A stretch of 64,000 bases of DNA from Amblyornis subalaris (Eukaryota; Chordata; Aves; Passeriformes; Ptilonorhynchidae): positions 2,170,001 through 2,234,000 of the forward strand of contig JACAXG010000052.1 of NCBI GenBank assembly GCA_018881555.1, written 5' to 3'. Positions 38,141-50,930 of this stretch are shown piece by piece. The stretch's first letter is position 1; each line of letters opens with the position of its first letter. A model generated the notes under the pieces. That model saw only the letters and a program-made list of their open reading frames with translations. It was not told where the DNA came from and made no database searches. The position numbers and the translations under genes were made by a program.

Positions 38141-40711
38141 CCTAACACCTAATTTCTCTGCTCTCTTGCTGCTGCTTGGAGCCTAGGGATGGCAAAGGAG
38201 ACCAGAACAGGGGAGAAGAAAGGACCAGACACTTGAAACAGAAGCAATTTGAAACCTTAAAAAAGCAAATCCAAGATCCGGGATCATATATTTTAGATTG
38301 GGCAACTGTCTTTATATTGTAGGCCACTTCTTCATGTGTATGGATAAACATGAGCCATGGATACACATGAAGCTTTTCACTCTCCCTGCACGTAGTTCAA
38401 GGAGATACCAGCTTTCAAAGTGCTCTGTGACCAGAAAAATAAATTTGTTGGACCCTCCACTGTTTGGAATGCAAGTGTAGCTTGCTCTAATGAAGGGTAC
38501 CCTAATGTACCTACCTAATATACCCTTAGCTACCCCAATGTAGCTGCATTTAGGCTAAAAGGGCAGGATGGAGATCCTGAAATTGTAGGAGTACACACCC
38601 CTTTGTTAGCCTTTCAGAGCACAGTGTACCAGCAGAGCCGCAGGGGAAGGGAGATGCTGCTTCTGTAATTTCACATTTATTTATTTTAAAGCAGACTGAT
38701 AAAAGCTCAATGGAAAGTAAAAAATGTGATAAGAACCTTCTTGACTTTGCCAAAAATTGTAATCAGGAGCATCCAACAGCTTAAAACTTCCTTTCCTGCT
38801 GTCCCCAGATCAGCTGCTTCTGCCCAGTTTCTCTGAGAAGCTGACTACATTGCTGCAGTAAATTTCACCAGCTGGATAGGGAAAAAATGGAGAATTCCTT
38901 CCACACAAAAATTGCAAATGAGCACAATTGTGCCACAGAGACAAGACAGGGGGAACAATATGAACACCCATTTTCATATTTCTGTGCGCCTAAATATATC
39001 ATAGCTTTCCTACAAAAATCTCTCAAGAGAAGTTTCTGCTTATTACAGCAGCAAACAGCACAGTAAAAAATACTGGCTGTAGGCTGCCATCTGCCGGGTT
39101 TTGTGATGAAAGGTCACTTGCTAGCAGATTTTGGCAGATTTTGCCTTACCGCTGTAAACAGCGTGACAAAAACTCACCCATGGAAGTTTGGCAGCGTCCC
39201 ATTCCCACCAGTGGCAGCTGACTAAGTTTCTGGAAGCCAGTGGGTTTTCTGAACCTGACTTACTGCTCCCCAGAACACCTTAAAAAGATGCACAAATATT
39301 GTTTCTGTATTGATACTAATTTAAAATTAATATACTTCTATACTCTCAGTCAGGTTATGAATCTTTCAGCCACACAAATACACAAACACACACACATGTG
39401 CAATCCCCATTGAAGCCATGCTAATAAGCAAAGTCTAGTTTTTGTGTAACTTCATGTCATGTACAACCTGTACATTGCTTTCTTGCAGGAGGATTATAGT
39501 TTTATTTTCATCAGTTGACATGCCCTAAAGGTTCTACATCTGTTTTCCTGGGCTCTTAACATCCTTTAATGACTTCTTACAGCTCAGAACACAAACATTT
39601 TATTGGGTTCGATGACAGCATGTAAGTTAAATGAACCTGTGCTGATGAGGAGATATTGTTTTTCTTATTCAGCTAACATTTACATTAACATGTGCAAGTT
39701 CTCGTAAAATGTTCTAGAAATAAAATCCAGTCTTGTGCGAATCAGTAGTGTTTTTGCCTGACTTCAGTGAGTTCAAGATTTCAAGCAATATATTTTGGTG
39801 TTGGTGCACAAATTCCTCAGCCTGCAATCAGCTCCACGTGTTCTCCACAGTGAGCTCAGACTAAAGACAGTGCCATTCGTTTTGCAATGCAAAGTAAGGA
39901 ACATGGAACTCTCTCCATATTGATCACATTCTCAGAAAAATTCTCTAGTGATCGTTTCAGTTGTAGTGTGTACCTCCATCTTGTGGTTGTTACGTTTCAG
40001 AAATAGCATTATTAGTACTTCAAGTTTTCATCTGAATTATTCAACAGCTTTTTTAGAAGTCTCATGAGTCCCTGTTATGAGCAATATTAAACTTTCTTTG
40101 TTGCAAAAGATACACAGCAGAGTAACTGACTACCTAATGATCCAATAACACAGTTGAATTTTGCAATAATTGAGCTTCACAATCCTGAAGCTGTAATCAA
40201 GAGGATATTGTCAAGATTAGCAGACCTTATACTAGCTTGCTTTTGTGTTCTCTACAGCCCTTTGCAGAATGGATACAATTCTTCATAATGTGGAAGGGTC
40301 TTTACTCTCTCACTTGCTTGAGTCATCTAATGGATCTCTGGAAAGTAGAGAAATCATCGGTATTATTGTGTATCTGCATTTGTAAGTACATGTTTGCATT
40401 TGCGTGCACGTATTTTGCAATTTCTCAGAGAAAGAGAATAGGGTTTCAAGCAAAGTTTTTAGAAACTAAGACCATTGTGAAATTTCCTGTGGCTTTCAGT
40501 ATACACCCAATAAGGGTCTTCCAAAACTTATGCAATCTCTGTTGGAGCCACCTTCTTAATTCTTGCNTCTCTTCTTAAAAACACTAAATCAATGAAAATT
40601 TAACACGATGCTTCTCAATTGCTTGAGGTGACAGGAACCTCCTGAAGTTCAGCAAAAAGGTAAATGGAGAGTCCAGCATGTGGGATGGGATAACCTCACG
40701 TGGCAGGGCAG
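38141..40711. other. Anonymous non-coding sequence
   Basis: No recognised gene. It includes a short CA-rich run (39371-39396) and a slightly GC-richer segment at 39080-39290 without identifiable content. Confidence 0.5.
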
Positions 40712-41365
40712 ACTAGAGAGCAGCTTTGCAGGAAAGGACCCTGTGATTCAGTTGGAGAGTTTGAATATGACCCACCAATGCACCTTTGCAGCACACCAAG
40801 GTGTCCTGACTGTATCAGAAGATGTTAATCCAGCAGGTTAAGGGAGGAGTTCAGCACTTGTGAGACCACATCTGAAATGCTGTGTCCAGTTTTGGACTCC
40901 AAAGTGGAAGACAGACACTGACATACAGGTACAAGTGTAACAGAGGCCACCAGGCCACTTCGTGTCTGGATAACATGATGTAGAAGGAGATCATGTCAGG
41001 GTCTGGGCCTGTTCAGCCTGGAGAAGGGAAGGCTATTGGTGGGGTATCTTGCTGCTATGAACAATACCAGGTAAGAAGGTGGAGTCAGATTTTTCTAGTA
41101 GCTTCACAGTTACTGAGGAAGAGGCAACAAGCAGAAATTGTAACACAGAAAAATGTGAATAGCTATAAAGAAAAAGGTTTTCACTATGAGAGTGCTCAAA
41201 CACTGGAACAAGTTGTCTCAGGAGACTGTGGGATCTCCATCCGTAGAAATATTTAAAAGATAGCTGGACATGGCTTTGAGCAAACCCTGACAGTGGCTTT
41301 GGGCAGGGGAGTTGGATGAGACACGTCCAGAAGGTGCCTTCTGGCCTGTCAGATTCTCTTCTTTA
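40712..41365 (+). mobile_element. Longest CR1 LINE fragment in the window (3' region, diverged)
   Basis: Plus-strand CR1 over about 650 bp. Ordered blocks are GAGAGCAGCTTTGCAGGAAA, GTGAGACCACATCTGAAATG, TGTTCAGCCTGGAGAAGGGA, CACTGGAACAAGTTGTCTCA, GGGATCTCCATCC and GCTGGACATGGCTTTGAGC. It covers the very end of the coding region plus 3' UTR, with gaps and no intact frame, and the tail is not preserved. Open frames at 40993-41256 (+) and 41218-41406 (-) lie in this repeat and are not genes. Confidence 0.92.
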
Positions 41366-43392
41366 CCTTCTGAAGACTTTTCTTGTTCACGCGGCAGTAA
41401 CAACATGATACAGGAATTCTCTACTGGCTCTCAGGCACTTCAGCAGCTGAGGAAGAAACAGCTGGTGACACTGTAACAGAATGTTTGCTCGAAGCTGTCC
41501 AAGGCATCAGTTCTCTGTGCACGCAATGAGACAATTCCTACCAAAGCACCATTATAAAACGCTTGTTTCTCCTCTGTGTGTTGGGGCAACAGCTACCTTT
41601 CTGTTATTTAAATGCTCTTCTTTGACATAATCTGTAAATGGGTTTACCAGCCTAACAGCACAACAACAATGAGCTGTCACATTAGCAGGTAGAATGAACA
41701 GCTAGTTACTTTCCAGGTAGTGGAAAGCAATTAAGAAACTCCCGTGTCACTCCAATAGGTATGGTCTGTTGCTAATCAGATGCAAATCTCACCTTAAATA
41801 AATAAACAGACAGGTTATTTCTAAGTAGAACATCCCCATTAACAATTCTAGAGGTATGTTTTATGAAAAACAGTAGGTCTCACTGAGTCTGGTCTGTGCT
41901 GTAATTAGGCTGGCCTAAAGTGCCATCTCCTTTTCCTGGCCCATGAATATGTTGGGAAGGGAATTTTTGGCAGCCTGCTGCGTTATTTCCTTCCAGTCTA
42001 AAGGAGAGGAGAATTTGAGGGGCATTGTAAAGACTTTTATCTTCAAAAAAAGAGGTTGCAAATTATAGTTTCCAGTATTGCTGTCAGGTTAAACAAAAAG
42101 CCGTCCTCAGATACACAGCAGTATTGCATGCAAAAAATGTACTAATGTAAGACTAAATGTTATTATAAAGTAATTCATACATTCAAATATCTAGTTGTTT
42201 TGGTTTTTTTTTTTTACTACATCTAATGGAAATACTAAGTAAAATACCTCACATCTGTTGTCATGATAACTCAAATCCTAGTGCTATTTTGAACATCCTA
42301 GACATCTTCAGACTGTTAAACTGAGCATCTCACCTGACAGTCAATGGATTTATCTGTTAAGTCCTGGGATATTCAACATCGTTTGTATTTGCTATGGAAA
42401 TTCCATTGGTGCTGTTCTCCATTGGATAATGTAGATTTAAGGATGGCCTTTGTTGGCAAAAAATCATAGATTACAGATATTGACAGAGATTTTTTTTTTC
42501 ATTTTACCTCCTAGAATGCAAAATTAAGGGTTAGAATTTAAAATCAGTTGCCAGTTGAGAAGAACATGTGAAATTGAGTATCAATGCTTGAAATTGTCAC
42601 ATGTAATGACAGCTCCATGATTAATGTATAAGCAATGATGATTGCTAATCACATTTGGAGTCTCTTAAATATAGCTCTGACTTCATTGGGTCTGAAATTG
42701 CAGGAAAGCAGTAAAGTTTATGGAGTGTGAAGTACAGCAGTTTCTTTTTACATACACAGGCTTCAAAGGGTATTACAACTGCTTTCTGACAGCCTTTATT
42801 TATAAAAAATATTGACTCCTCTGCAGAGAAATACAGAACTTGGGACTCACATTTGGAGTATTTCTTACTGAATCAGTAGTACAGTAAAGACAGATGCTTA
42901 TTTCAGGTAGATGTTCCATCTTTATTTCCTAACTTCTGAGTCCTGCCTTGATTGTTGGCTATCTTCTCAAGTAACTATTTCTAGCAAATATTTGGTTTCT
43001 ATATATGGAGAGAGAGGAAACAGGTGACACCAGAGCCATTATTTTTAATTTATCGTAAGCCTTTCAAATTTGAGTAGTATTCAGTCCTATAAAAATGTCT
43101 CTGGAGTTCAACACACTACTGATCTCTCAGCTTTTTAAGTCATCAATTCTTTGTCCTGGAAGGAAAAAAAAAATAAAAGAAGACATCTAGGCAGGACATA
43201 AGAAAACTGCTGATTTTTCCAAGCTCTCCCATTGCCCCCTACACAAGCACGGTATCTGGTAGCAAACACTACTTTGATCTCCTGAGGGAGAGGGTCTTCT
43301 CCATAAATCATGTAAAAGAAAGTAAAAAATAAAAGAGTAAAAGAAAAGCAGCATATTCCTTTGATGCTTCACCATACACAGCTCTGGTTTGG
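41366..43392. other. Anonymous AT-rich non-coding sequence
   Basis: No recognised exon or repeat family. Short T-runs occur at about 42206-42216 and 42491-42499. Confidence 0.55.
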
Positions 43393-43809
43393 GTGTTTAT
43401 AAAACCCTCTCTGAACACGTTGGGTTGCAGGTCCCCAGGCTTTGGATTTGGAGTCCTGTTGAGCATTGCTGTGTTCAGATGCTGCTCTCATATCCATGGC
43501 ATGTGGCAACCTGCCTGCTTTGAAGGATGGGAGGATGGTTGTCTGGAATGTTTTGAATTGCTGCATGCTTATCCACTGCCTTATTTCTCTGATGCCCTTT
43601 CTCACAGGTATAGGTCTTTNTCTCATCCCAGGTTTACTCCTCTAGCGTTGTACATCTCCTCCACACCCTGCAGTTCCCTTAGCTGGGAGAAAACAAGCTG
43701 TCAGCACCACCACAGAAAGCCTGTGGCCAGGGCATGGGCATGTCTGCTTCTCTTCATCATAAGGAGCCAAGACATTTTATGCATGTTGACTGGGTTAAGA
43801 GCAAGGTGA
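43393..43809 (+). other. GC-richer segment with a 138-codon open frame, status unclear
   Basis: A plus-strand frame is open for 138 codons across one ambiguous base, and a minus-strand frame (43369-43626) overlaps it. The plus translation is rich in Cys, Ser, His and Leu, with no domain I recognise, no plausible signal peptide and no neighbouring exon. The segment is less AT-rich than its surroundings and is followed about 150 bp later by long A-tracts. It could be a degraded retrocopy or simply chance. I do not call a gene. Confidence 0.2.
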
Positions 43810-43964
43810 GACAGTTACTCCAAANAGCAGAAAGCAAAAGGACAGTTCAGGAGGTGTATGGCAGGACATGGTGCATAAAGGCCACAGACCTTGGATGCAT
43901 CTGGTAAAAAACAGGAGTGACCTGATTCTAGGACACAAACAAAGACCTTGATATTTAACTAAGG

Positions 43965-44000
43965 AAAAAAAAAAAAAAAGAAAAATGAAAAAAAAAAAAG
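43965..44000 (+). repeat. A-rich tract
   Basis: Two poly-A runs, each over ten bases, separated by GAAAAATG. A second pure run of about 20 A lies at 44272-44291. These could be tails of retroposed sequences on the plus strand or simple slippage tracts. Confidence 0.85.
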
Positions 44001-44271
44001 GAGAGGCAAAATAAAAGAACTGGATCTTCGGCATTACTAGCATGATATTTTGTCATAAACAAAGTAGCAAATAAGAGAAGTGGCAGTTTCTCAAGGGTAC
44101 CTAATACCAAGATTTCTCGGTTCTAAGTCTTTCTAGGAGAAGCACAAACGCTTAGGCACTTCAAAGGAAACGTAACACAGAGGAACAAGACATGAATATT
44201 AATGTAAGGCAAACAGAAACATGATTTCAAAAAGGAAAGTCAGATCATTTAAAGGCAGTGAGAGAAAGAAG

Positions 44272-44291
44272 AAAAAAAAAAAAAAAAAAAA
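44272..44291 (+). repeat. Poly-A run of about 20
   Basis: Uninterrupted A tract preceded by AGAGAAAGAAG. No recognised element lies immediately 5'. Confidence 0.9.
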
Positions 44292-47200
44292 CCCAACACA
44301 CCAAACAGTGCTTTTAGGTAAATTAGCTTGCACATCTGACTTTCTCCCTCTGTAATAGTAAATACTTGGTCAAGTAAATTCTGCCACTTTGCTGACTGCT
44401 CTTTGCTGCTCCTTGCTCCTTGGCCTCTTTCAACATTCACACTTCTCACAGTTCATGCAAAACATATCAACTGTCTAGCTATCTGTACATCCACACAGAG
44501 TCAACATCCTTGCACCTTGGTCTGAATTTTTCTTACTCGCCTCTGAACTCCTGTTCTGATCTGTCACTTGCAGTTCAAGTCACTTACCTTTGTTTTCACT
44601 CCCATGCATGATGTTAACAACTTCCTTCTCCTGTTCCTCTACACCTTCTCCATCAGGGATGACCAATCAGCAGTGATGTCTCAGCTAGGTCGATCTCTGC
44701 AACTAGGATACTCTACACACTGATCTATGCTCTTGAGGGCAACCAAACACAGTATGGATGATGTTGGAAATTTTAGGTTTATTTTTTTAATTGCAATCTT
44801 CTTTCTATTTTTTTTTTCCTAAGATAGAAAACGTTCTTTGTTTGTACGGCAACTGCCACTTTGATACTAGCATTTCAAGCAAATTGCAACGTATGGTTTG
44901 CCCCAGAAAGCTGATGGAGTGAATAAAGGAAATCGAAGATGTGGATTTCCTCACAGCATTTAAAGCAATAAAAGTGATGGACTTAATTCTCACCAAGAGA
45001 GAAGAAGGTCAGACTGCTCTACAGAAACCTATTAAGGCCATAAGGAGAGGCTTTGAGATCAATAGATACTTAGAGGGCAGCCACAGTATGAGACAAATGA
45101 TTTTGGAAGACAAAAAAGGTTTTAGAAAGAATGTAGGTGCTAGTGGCAAGCTGGCAGTTGCTTAAACAAGAACAAGAGAAAAAAACCCCAACCCCCCAAA
45201 GAAAGGGTAAATGCACTTGTGGCCTCCTGAAAATATTTGCCCAAGTCAGTGGGAGTTTTGGTAGTATGCACAGTTTTTGCTGTGTGCACACATTTTGCTG
45301 TGTTTCTATTAAGCACACAGCTGAAAACCATTTCTTTGACTTATTTACAGAACTGCAATTGGAAAAATAGGATTTTCTTTTCTACCATACTCTGTAACAG
45401 TATCATTAGTCAAGCAAATAATGACATAAAGACCGCACAAAAATGCAAGTAGGGCAGCACTATTTAACCTCTTCATTGCTTACAATATATACTTATTTTG
45501 TGTCCATATGTACTAGTTCATTAAAACTGGCTCTTCCTTGTAAGCAATATAATTGTACCAATATGGAAATAACAAGTTGACCTTTCAACCCTGCTGTAAT
45601 CATGACCATACTTGTTTCATTAAGGTAGAAAAACTCTCTTAGGGACTGTATCTGCAAATGCATCAGTGGGAGACTTTTTTCTTTTATAGTTGTCAGGAAA
45701 CATACTGGGATACTCTATTTGCTGGATAAAAAATATGGTGGTTCAATGAGAAAAAAAAACTATGAAAGCTATCCCAGCAAAACAAGAAAGTCAAGCAGCA
45801 TCTGGAATAAGCACAAAGCAAGAGCACCCGCCCGAGTGTGAACAGGAACCTACTTAAAACTGGTGAAGAAAAGAAATTCTAAACCTTTGAAGCAGCTCCA
45901 GTCAGCTTGAAATATACTGGACTGCTATTCTAGCAATAATACTCCTAAATAAATTGTTACTGTTCCAACAAGCAAAGCAATCAGGCTTTCTTTTCTCTGC
46001 GGAAGCCATGTATACTGATTCCCTTTTATCTGCCTATCACAATGCTCTCCTCTGTGCCACAATAATTCATCCTTAAGGATTGAATTTTTTCAATAAAATT
46101 TCAGTTCATAAACAGATCCTTTGGTGAGAGAACACATTGCCTGAGAGTTTTTTGTTCAAGATGAATATTTAAGACAATAGTATATAGAAACCATACTAAT
46201 AGTTGACCAAGGTCTGCAAAACCTTTTCTCCTCAGTAACAAAAATCTTAGAAATAACATTTTAACTTGTTCATCTGTTCTTACCTGTAGGGAAAACTTTA
46301 TAGTTAAATAGGGAAAAGAAATTTGGCTTACAACTCTGTTACAATAATGAGCATTTTTTTTTTGTTAGAAATCTTTGTTAAAATATTGGTAGCAAATCAC
46401 AAGACAGCACGCATCTTTCCTTGATCTTTGCAGTTTATTTGTAAAAACAAAGTCCTTCCTTTGCTCATGCTAATCTTGACACAGCAAACAAGTGGTAAGA
46501 ATCTTTCATTTTAACCCCAAAAATTCTCACTTGGACTTGCAGAAAGGATGGAAAAACAAAAAGGAGAACAGTCACTTGAAATTAGCTTTTGCTGGTGATT
46601 TTTATTTTATGTTTTGAAAAGTAAATTGGTAGAAAGTCAAAGAAATACACCTGTGGACAAGAACTGGATGATAATCCGTGGCATAGATAGGATAAACTAG
46701 GGGTAGGGACTTGTCACAATCTTCTGATGCCAGGTACATGGGGAGTGCACGTTTAGCTGAAGTTCAGACCAGGAAGTTTTAAGCAGTCATTCTTCTAGTC
46801 TTAAAGATTTTTGGTTCACCAGTACTGCCCAGGAGAGTGGACATCTCACAGTATAGGCTTCCTGAGAGTGTGAATAGCTATCATTTGACATGAAATTAAT
46901 TTGAAAATAAAGGAAGCCAGAACCTAGGNGGAATTTTTGTTCCCTAAATTCAAAACTGCAGTTTTCAAGTCTCAGTTTATCTGCTGCCTAGTCTTGGAAG
47001 CATCACTGTTTTCAAAGTGAGAGTTTCTCAGCAATTGACTTATGTCCAGCATCACTCAGGGTCTAGAAATTAGTTGTTCCCCTACCCATATCTAGTAATC
47101 ATTTCCAGTCAGTAAATGTATACCAAAAACCACTATCATAAATCCATAGATATGTTACACAGGTGCAATAATTTTCTTTTAAAGTACTGCTGTTACTACC

Positions 47201-50200
47201 TTCTCTCCTCAGACTCTATTCTAAATTTCTACAGAGAACTCACTAGTTAAGTCACATATCAAAGGAAAGGGAGACTGAAGTTTATTTCCTGTGTATTCTT
47301 GAGATTACCTTGATTGGAATCAGAGGCTCTTCTAGCTGACAGTGAGTACACAGGGGAAAAGACCTTGCAAGAACATGTAGTATTTGTTCCATTCTTCAGT
47401 GTTAGTATTTGCTCTCATTCTTTAATCAGACTGATTAAAACCAATACTTTGAGATTTGTGCACAAGGTATTTCAACATTAATTGCTTCAGAAACAGAGCA
47501 CAAAGACCATGAGGACTATCCTGTAATCCTTGTCCCATGGGTAGTTTGATGAGTGACTTTAATGTTGCTTAAAAAAAGAACAAGGTTTGTATCTTTGAAG
47601 ACACCTCAGGTGTCATTGGCTCCAGACCTGTCTGTTGTTTTGTTTTTCCTCATTTGTTTCTTTCAAAGTCACCTACAGGATGGTCTCCATTTTGATACAC
47701 ATTCTGATGCACCAGACTCTCCCCAAGGACTGTAGGGGGATCTGAAAGCAATCCTATTTGTTCCTCTTGAGAATTTGTCTGAAAACTCCGGGTTACTCCA
47801 GTTCAGTCTGATTTATTTCACAGGCAAAACATTCACTCCTCAGTAATACTGTGCATGCACCTTGATAATATGATTAAGTAGTAGCCTAGAGATGAGCTAC
47901 AGGACTTTCTCCAAATCAGAAGCAAGGCCATCACTCTAGCTTTGTCTTGGAGCTGGTAGAAGAATTCAGCAGATCACTAGCATTGAACAGCACTAAACTG
48001 CAGTTATATGAAGAATTATAACCATCAAAACCAAAATCAAAATGCTTCAAGACTACGATACATGTAATTTCTCTGTGCTCGCCAAACATTTCAAAACTCA
48101 TCAAATATAAGCCTTTCAGACTCNTTTGTAATCACTGATAAGCAATTCTGAATCTTTTGCTCACAGATGAGATACTCCTTGGTATATCATGAGACTCCTG
48201 AGGAGTTTTGTTTAAATAATTGAAGAAACACACACATTTGGGAAATGTTGGGTTGGAGTTGTGAACAGCATCATTCAGACTTAGCTACTGTGTCAAGAGT
48301 CATGCAGGGACTCGTCTTTCTACAGAGATTCCATAATATTTAAAGTTTGGTTTCACTGCGATGCTTTTCACCAAGTCCTTTCTGCTCCTGAGACGTGTCA
48401 GCTGTGATNACAAGCCTGTGGTCAGCGTCTCTCAGTGTTGCAAATACCTGGTAAGTCACACAGAGCTTTGGACAGGAATTTTCAGCGTTGCTGAAAAAAC
48501 AACGAAATACAGGAAAAAGTTCATACTTATTAAAAAAANAACAGAAAAGAAAGCAAAGTTTATGGCATGCTGGATGATGTCTTAGAACAAAATTCGTACA
48601 TCCCCATAAGAAAGATCTGGGGCACACTTGGAGTAATGATCAGTGTGGCCCTTCAAACAGCTCAATGTGATCATTTAAGAAGTTCGGGATGCAGGAAACA
48701 GCTAAGTATTGGAGTGTTATGTCAGTACATCTCCAGCTGGAAGACCTGTATACAGTACAAACTACTACTCTTTTGTTCAGAGCAAAACTTTTCTCAGGCT
48801 CTTGTCCTTTAAATTTTGACTGTCTTATTGACTCAGATCTGTTTACTCTTTTAGACACAAGCTCAGGAAGCTGGCAGACCTAGTTAGCCAGGAAGAACCA
48901 TTAGCTTAAAGAAATTCTAACAATTAGTTAACATTTATTTTGGGAGTTTGCGGTAGGTTTCTTTGTGTGGTTTCCCAAGAGTGGAGTGAAAAAAAAATCC
49001 AGGGAATTTGTGATGGGTTTGCTGTGGAAACCAAGGGCACTTTTTAAATTGCTTTGCAGCTGTAGTCTCCATTTCATTTCAGCCTTTGCTGATTTTTTTT
49101 TTTTACAGCACAGCAAGAGGTTTATAGCTTACTGACAAAGACAGAAAGAGAAAGAAAGGAAAACCAAAAGGTGTCAGTCGTATCCCTGGAGCTCTGATAC
49201 TTATAAAAGGACTTCCTATTTAACTGGTTCTGCCTTGGATTATTGGATCAAATCCACCTTTTATATGCTGAATTATTACAGTAGAGTTTTAAACTTTCAT
49301 CTGGGACTCTCATTACCAGTCCGCTTGTGTGAGAGGCAAGTATTTCCCCCCTCTTTCAGGGGAATAAAATGGGTTAAAGCCCAGCAGTCTCTGGAAATGG
49401 CTCTCTTTCATGGGAGCAGGATGTGTGATAGGNAGAGAGGCACCCAACTCCATGAAAATCCAGCAATCACCCAGGACCCACAAGAGGTTCACCACTGGAG
49501 GATATTGATGATCCAGCAGACATAGGGTACTGGGACCTGCAGGCGGTGAGACCAGCAGAGCCCTGTGACCCCCTCTCACTGCCCAGGGATGCTGAATGCA
49601 CCAGTCAGGGGACAAATGGCCTTCCTGAGCAGCAGGTCACAGCATCTCACAGCTCCAGCTGATCTCACAGCTCCTGCATATTGCAGGAGCAGCATTTTCC
49701 ACAGAGCTTCTGCATGCACTTTAAATAAAATCCTCTTCCCCTGGAAGCAGTGAGCACATCTTAAGAAAATAGGGCACAACCAGAGCACACAGCACACCCG
49801 TGTTCTCCCACTTCGAGGATTATTCTTACAGTTATCTACAAACAGGCAAACTGCAAGTGCAGATAAGAGAGTAATTTGACTGCCTTAGCTCAGTGATTAG
49901 ATTGCAAACAGAAGCCAGCTGTTCTGAACTCCTGACTCTGTTTTAAAGCTACCACCATAGTTATAAACTGCTCAGACAGACTTGAAAGTACAAGTCACGT
50001 GGGTGACATCTTACTGTGGAAACAGAAGGTATCAAATAAGAGCAAAGACAAATTACTTCATTGTAATACTAAAAAGGGTTGGAATAGGTAATCAATCATA
50101 AATGGGATTTCTGGTCTGCAAAATAAAGGCTCTGATCCAACAAAAGCCAAATGGCAGGACTTGCAGTAATCTGGACACGCATTGTAACTGTTTGTAAAGA

Positions 50201-50679
50201 TGGCAAGATGCACTTTTATCTGTGCAAAGATCGCCTGATGCACAGCTGCAAAGGGCTGCATTCCCTGGCAAGAAGTTTTACAGGTCTCCTATTCGTGTCA
50301 CACTCCTTACAGTTAAGTCTGGCTACCACTGGTTGCATTTCATGGTGCTTTGTTCTCACACTAGAAGAGGCAGCAAACAGTCTTTTACTTTCTGTGCCAC
50401 TCATGGGTCACAGATCTTTGTCAAGCTGTACTGGCACTCTCCATCCTCTAATTATTCTCTCTTCTCACAACCTTTTCCAATTGCAACATCTCCATTAGAA
50501 GGTGTGGGGATCAGATCTCCACTTAATGTATGAGGAGTGAAAAAAACACAGGTATGGCAGCAAAATGATGAGGGTTTTTTAAATTGATTTATATTTACTT
50601 CTTAATGGTTCTTAGTGTTCGGTCTGTTTTTTGTCTGGTACTAAAATTACATTTTCAACCACTTATCACAAGCCCAGGC
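44292..50679. other. Anonymous non-coding sequence
   Basis: No recognised gene. The plus strand is visibly pyrimidine-rich at about 44380-44680. A GC-richer part at 49300-49760 includes a perfect 9-bp hairpin (49670-49690) and an AATAAA at about 49726-49731. It might be a degraded LTR, but I could not match a family. Confidence 0.45.
49670..49690. repeat. Hairpin with 9-bp perfect stem and 3-base loop
   Basis: GCTCCTGCA, TAT, TGCAGGAGC. It is preceded by a short direct repeat (ATCTCACAGCTCC and ATCTCACAGCTCCTG). There is no terminator-like U tract. Confidence 0.88.
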
Positions 50680-50930
50680 ATTTTCTCTGCAGCAGTAAGC
50701 CTCAGAGCCTATCATTTTATGCAATTATAAGATTGGGTTTGCCCCATGTACATTGCTTTACATTTATCTGTGCTGAATTTCATTTGCCGTTTTTTGTCCA
50801 GTCATCCAAACATGCCCAACTTTTTCCTGTCAAAAATGGAAGTACTGCACTCCATCTAACTACTTGGTTTGCTTTTCATCCTCTATCAATTGCTTTCTCA
50901 CGTAAATTTTTGTAGAATTCATACATCTCC
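50680..50930 (-). mobile_element. Deeply diverged older CR1/L3-like LINE relic
   Basis: The segment GCAATTATAAGATTGGGTTT then TTTACATTTATCTGTGCTGA, ATTTCATTTGCCGTTTTTTG and TCCAGTCATCC closely follows a reverse-complemented CR1/L3-like repeat widely seen in amniotes (typically ...ACATTTATCTACATTGAATTTCATTTGCCATTTTGTTGCCCAGTC). Similarity fades after about 50830, with possible fragments to 50930. This is a different, older lineage than the tailed avian CR1 copies elsewhere. Recognition is from memory, and the family name is approximate. Confidence 0.7.
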
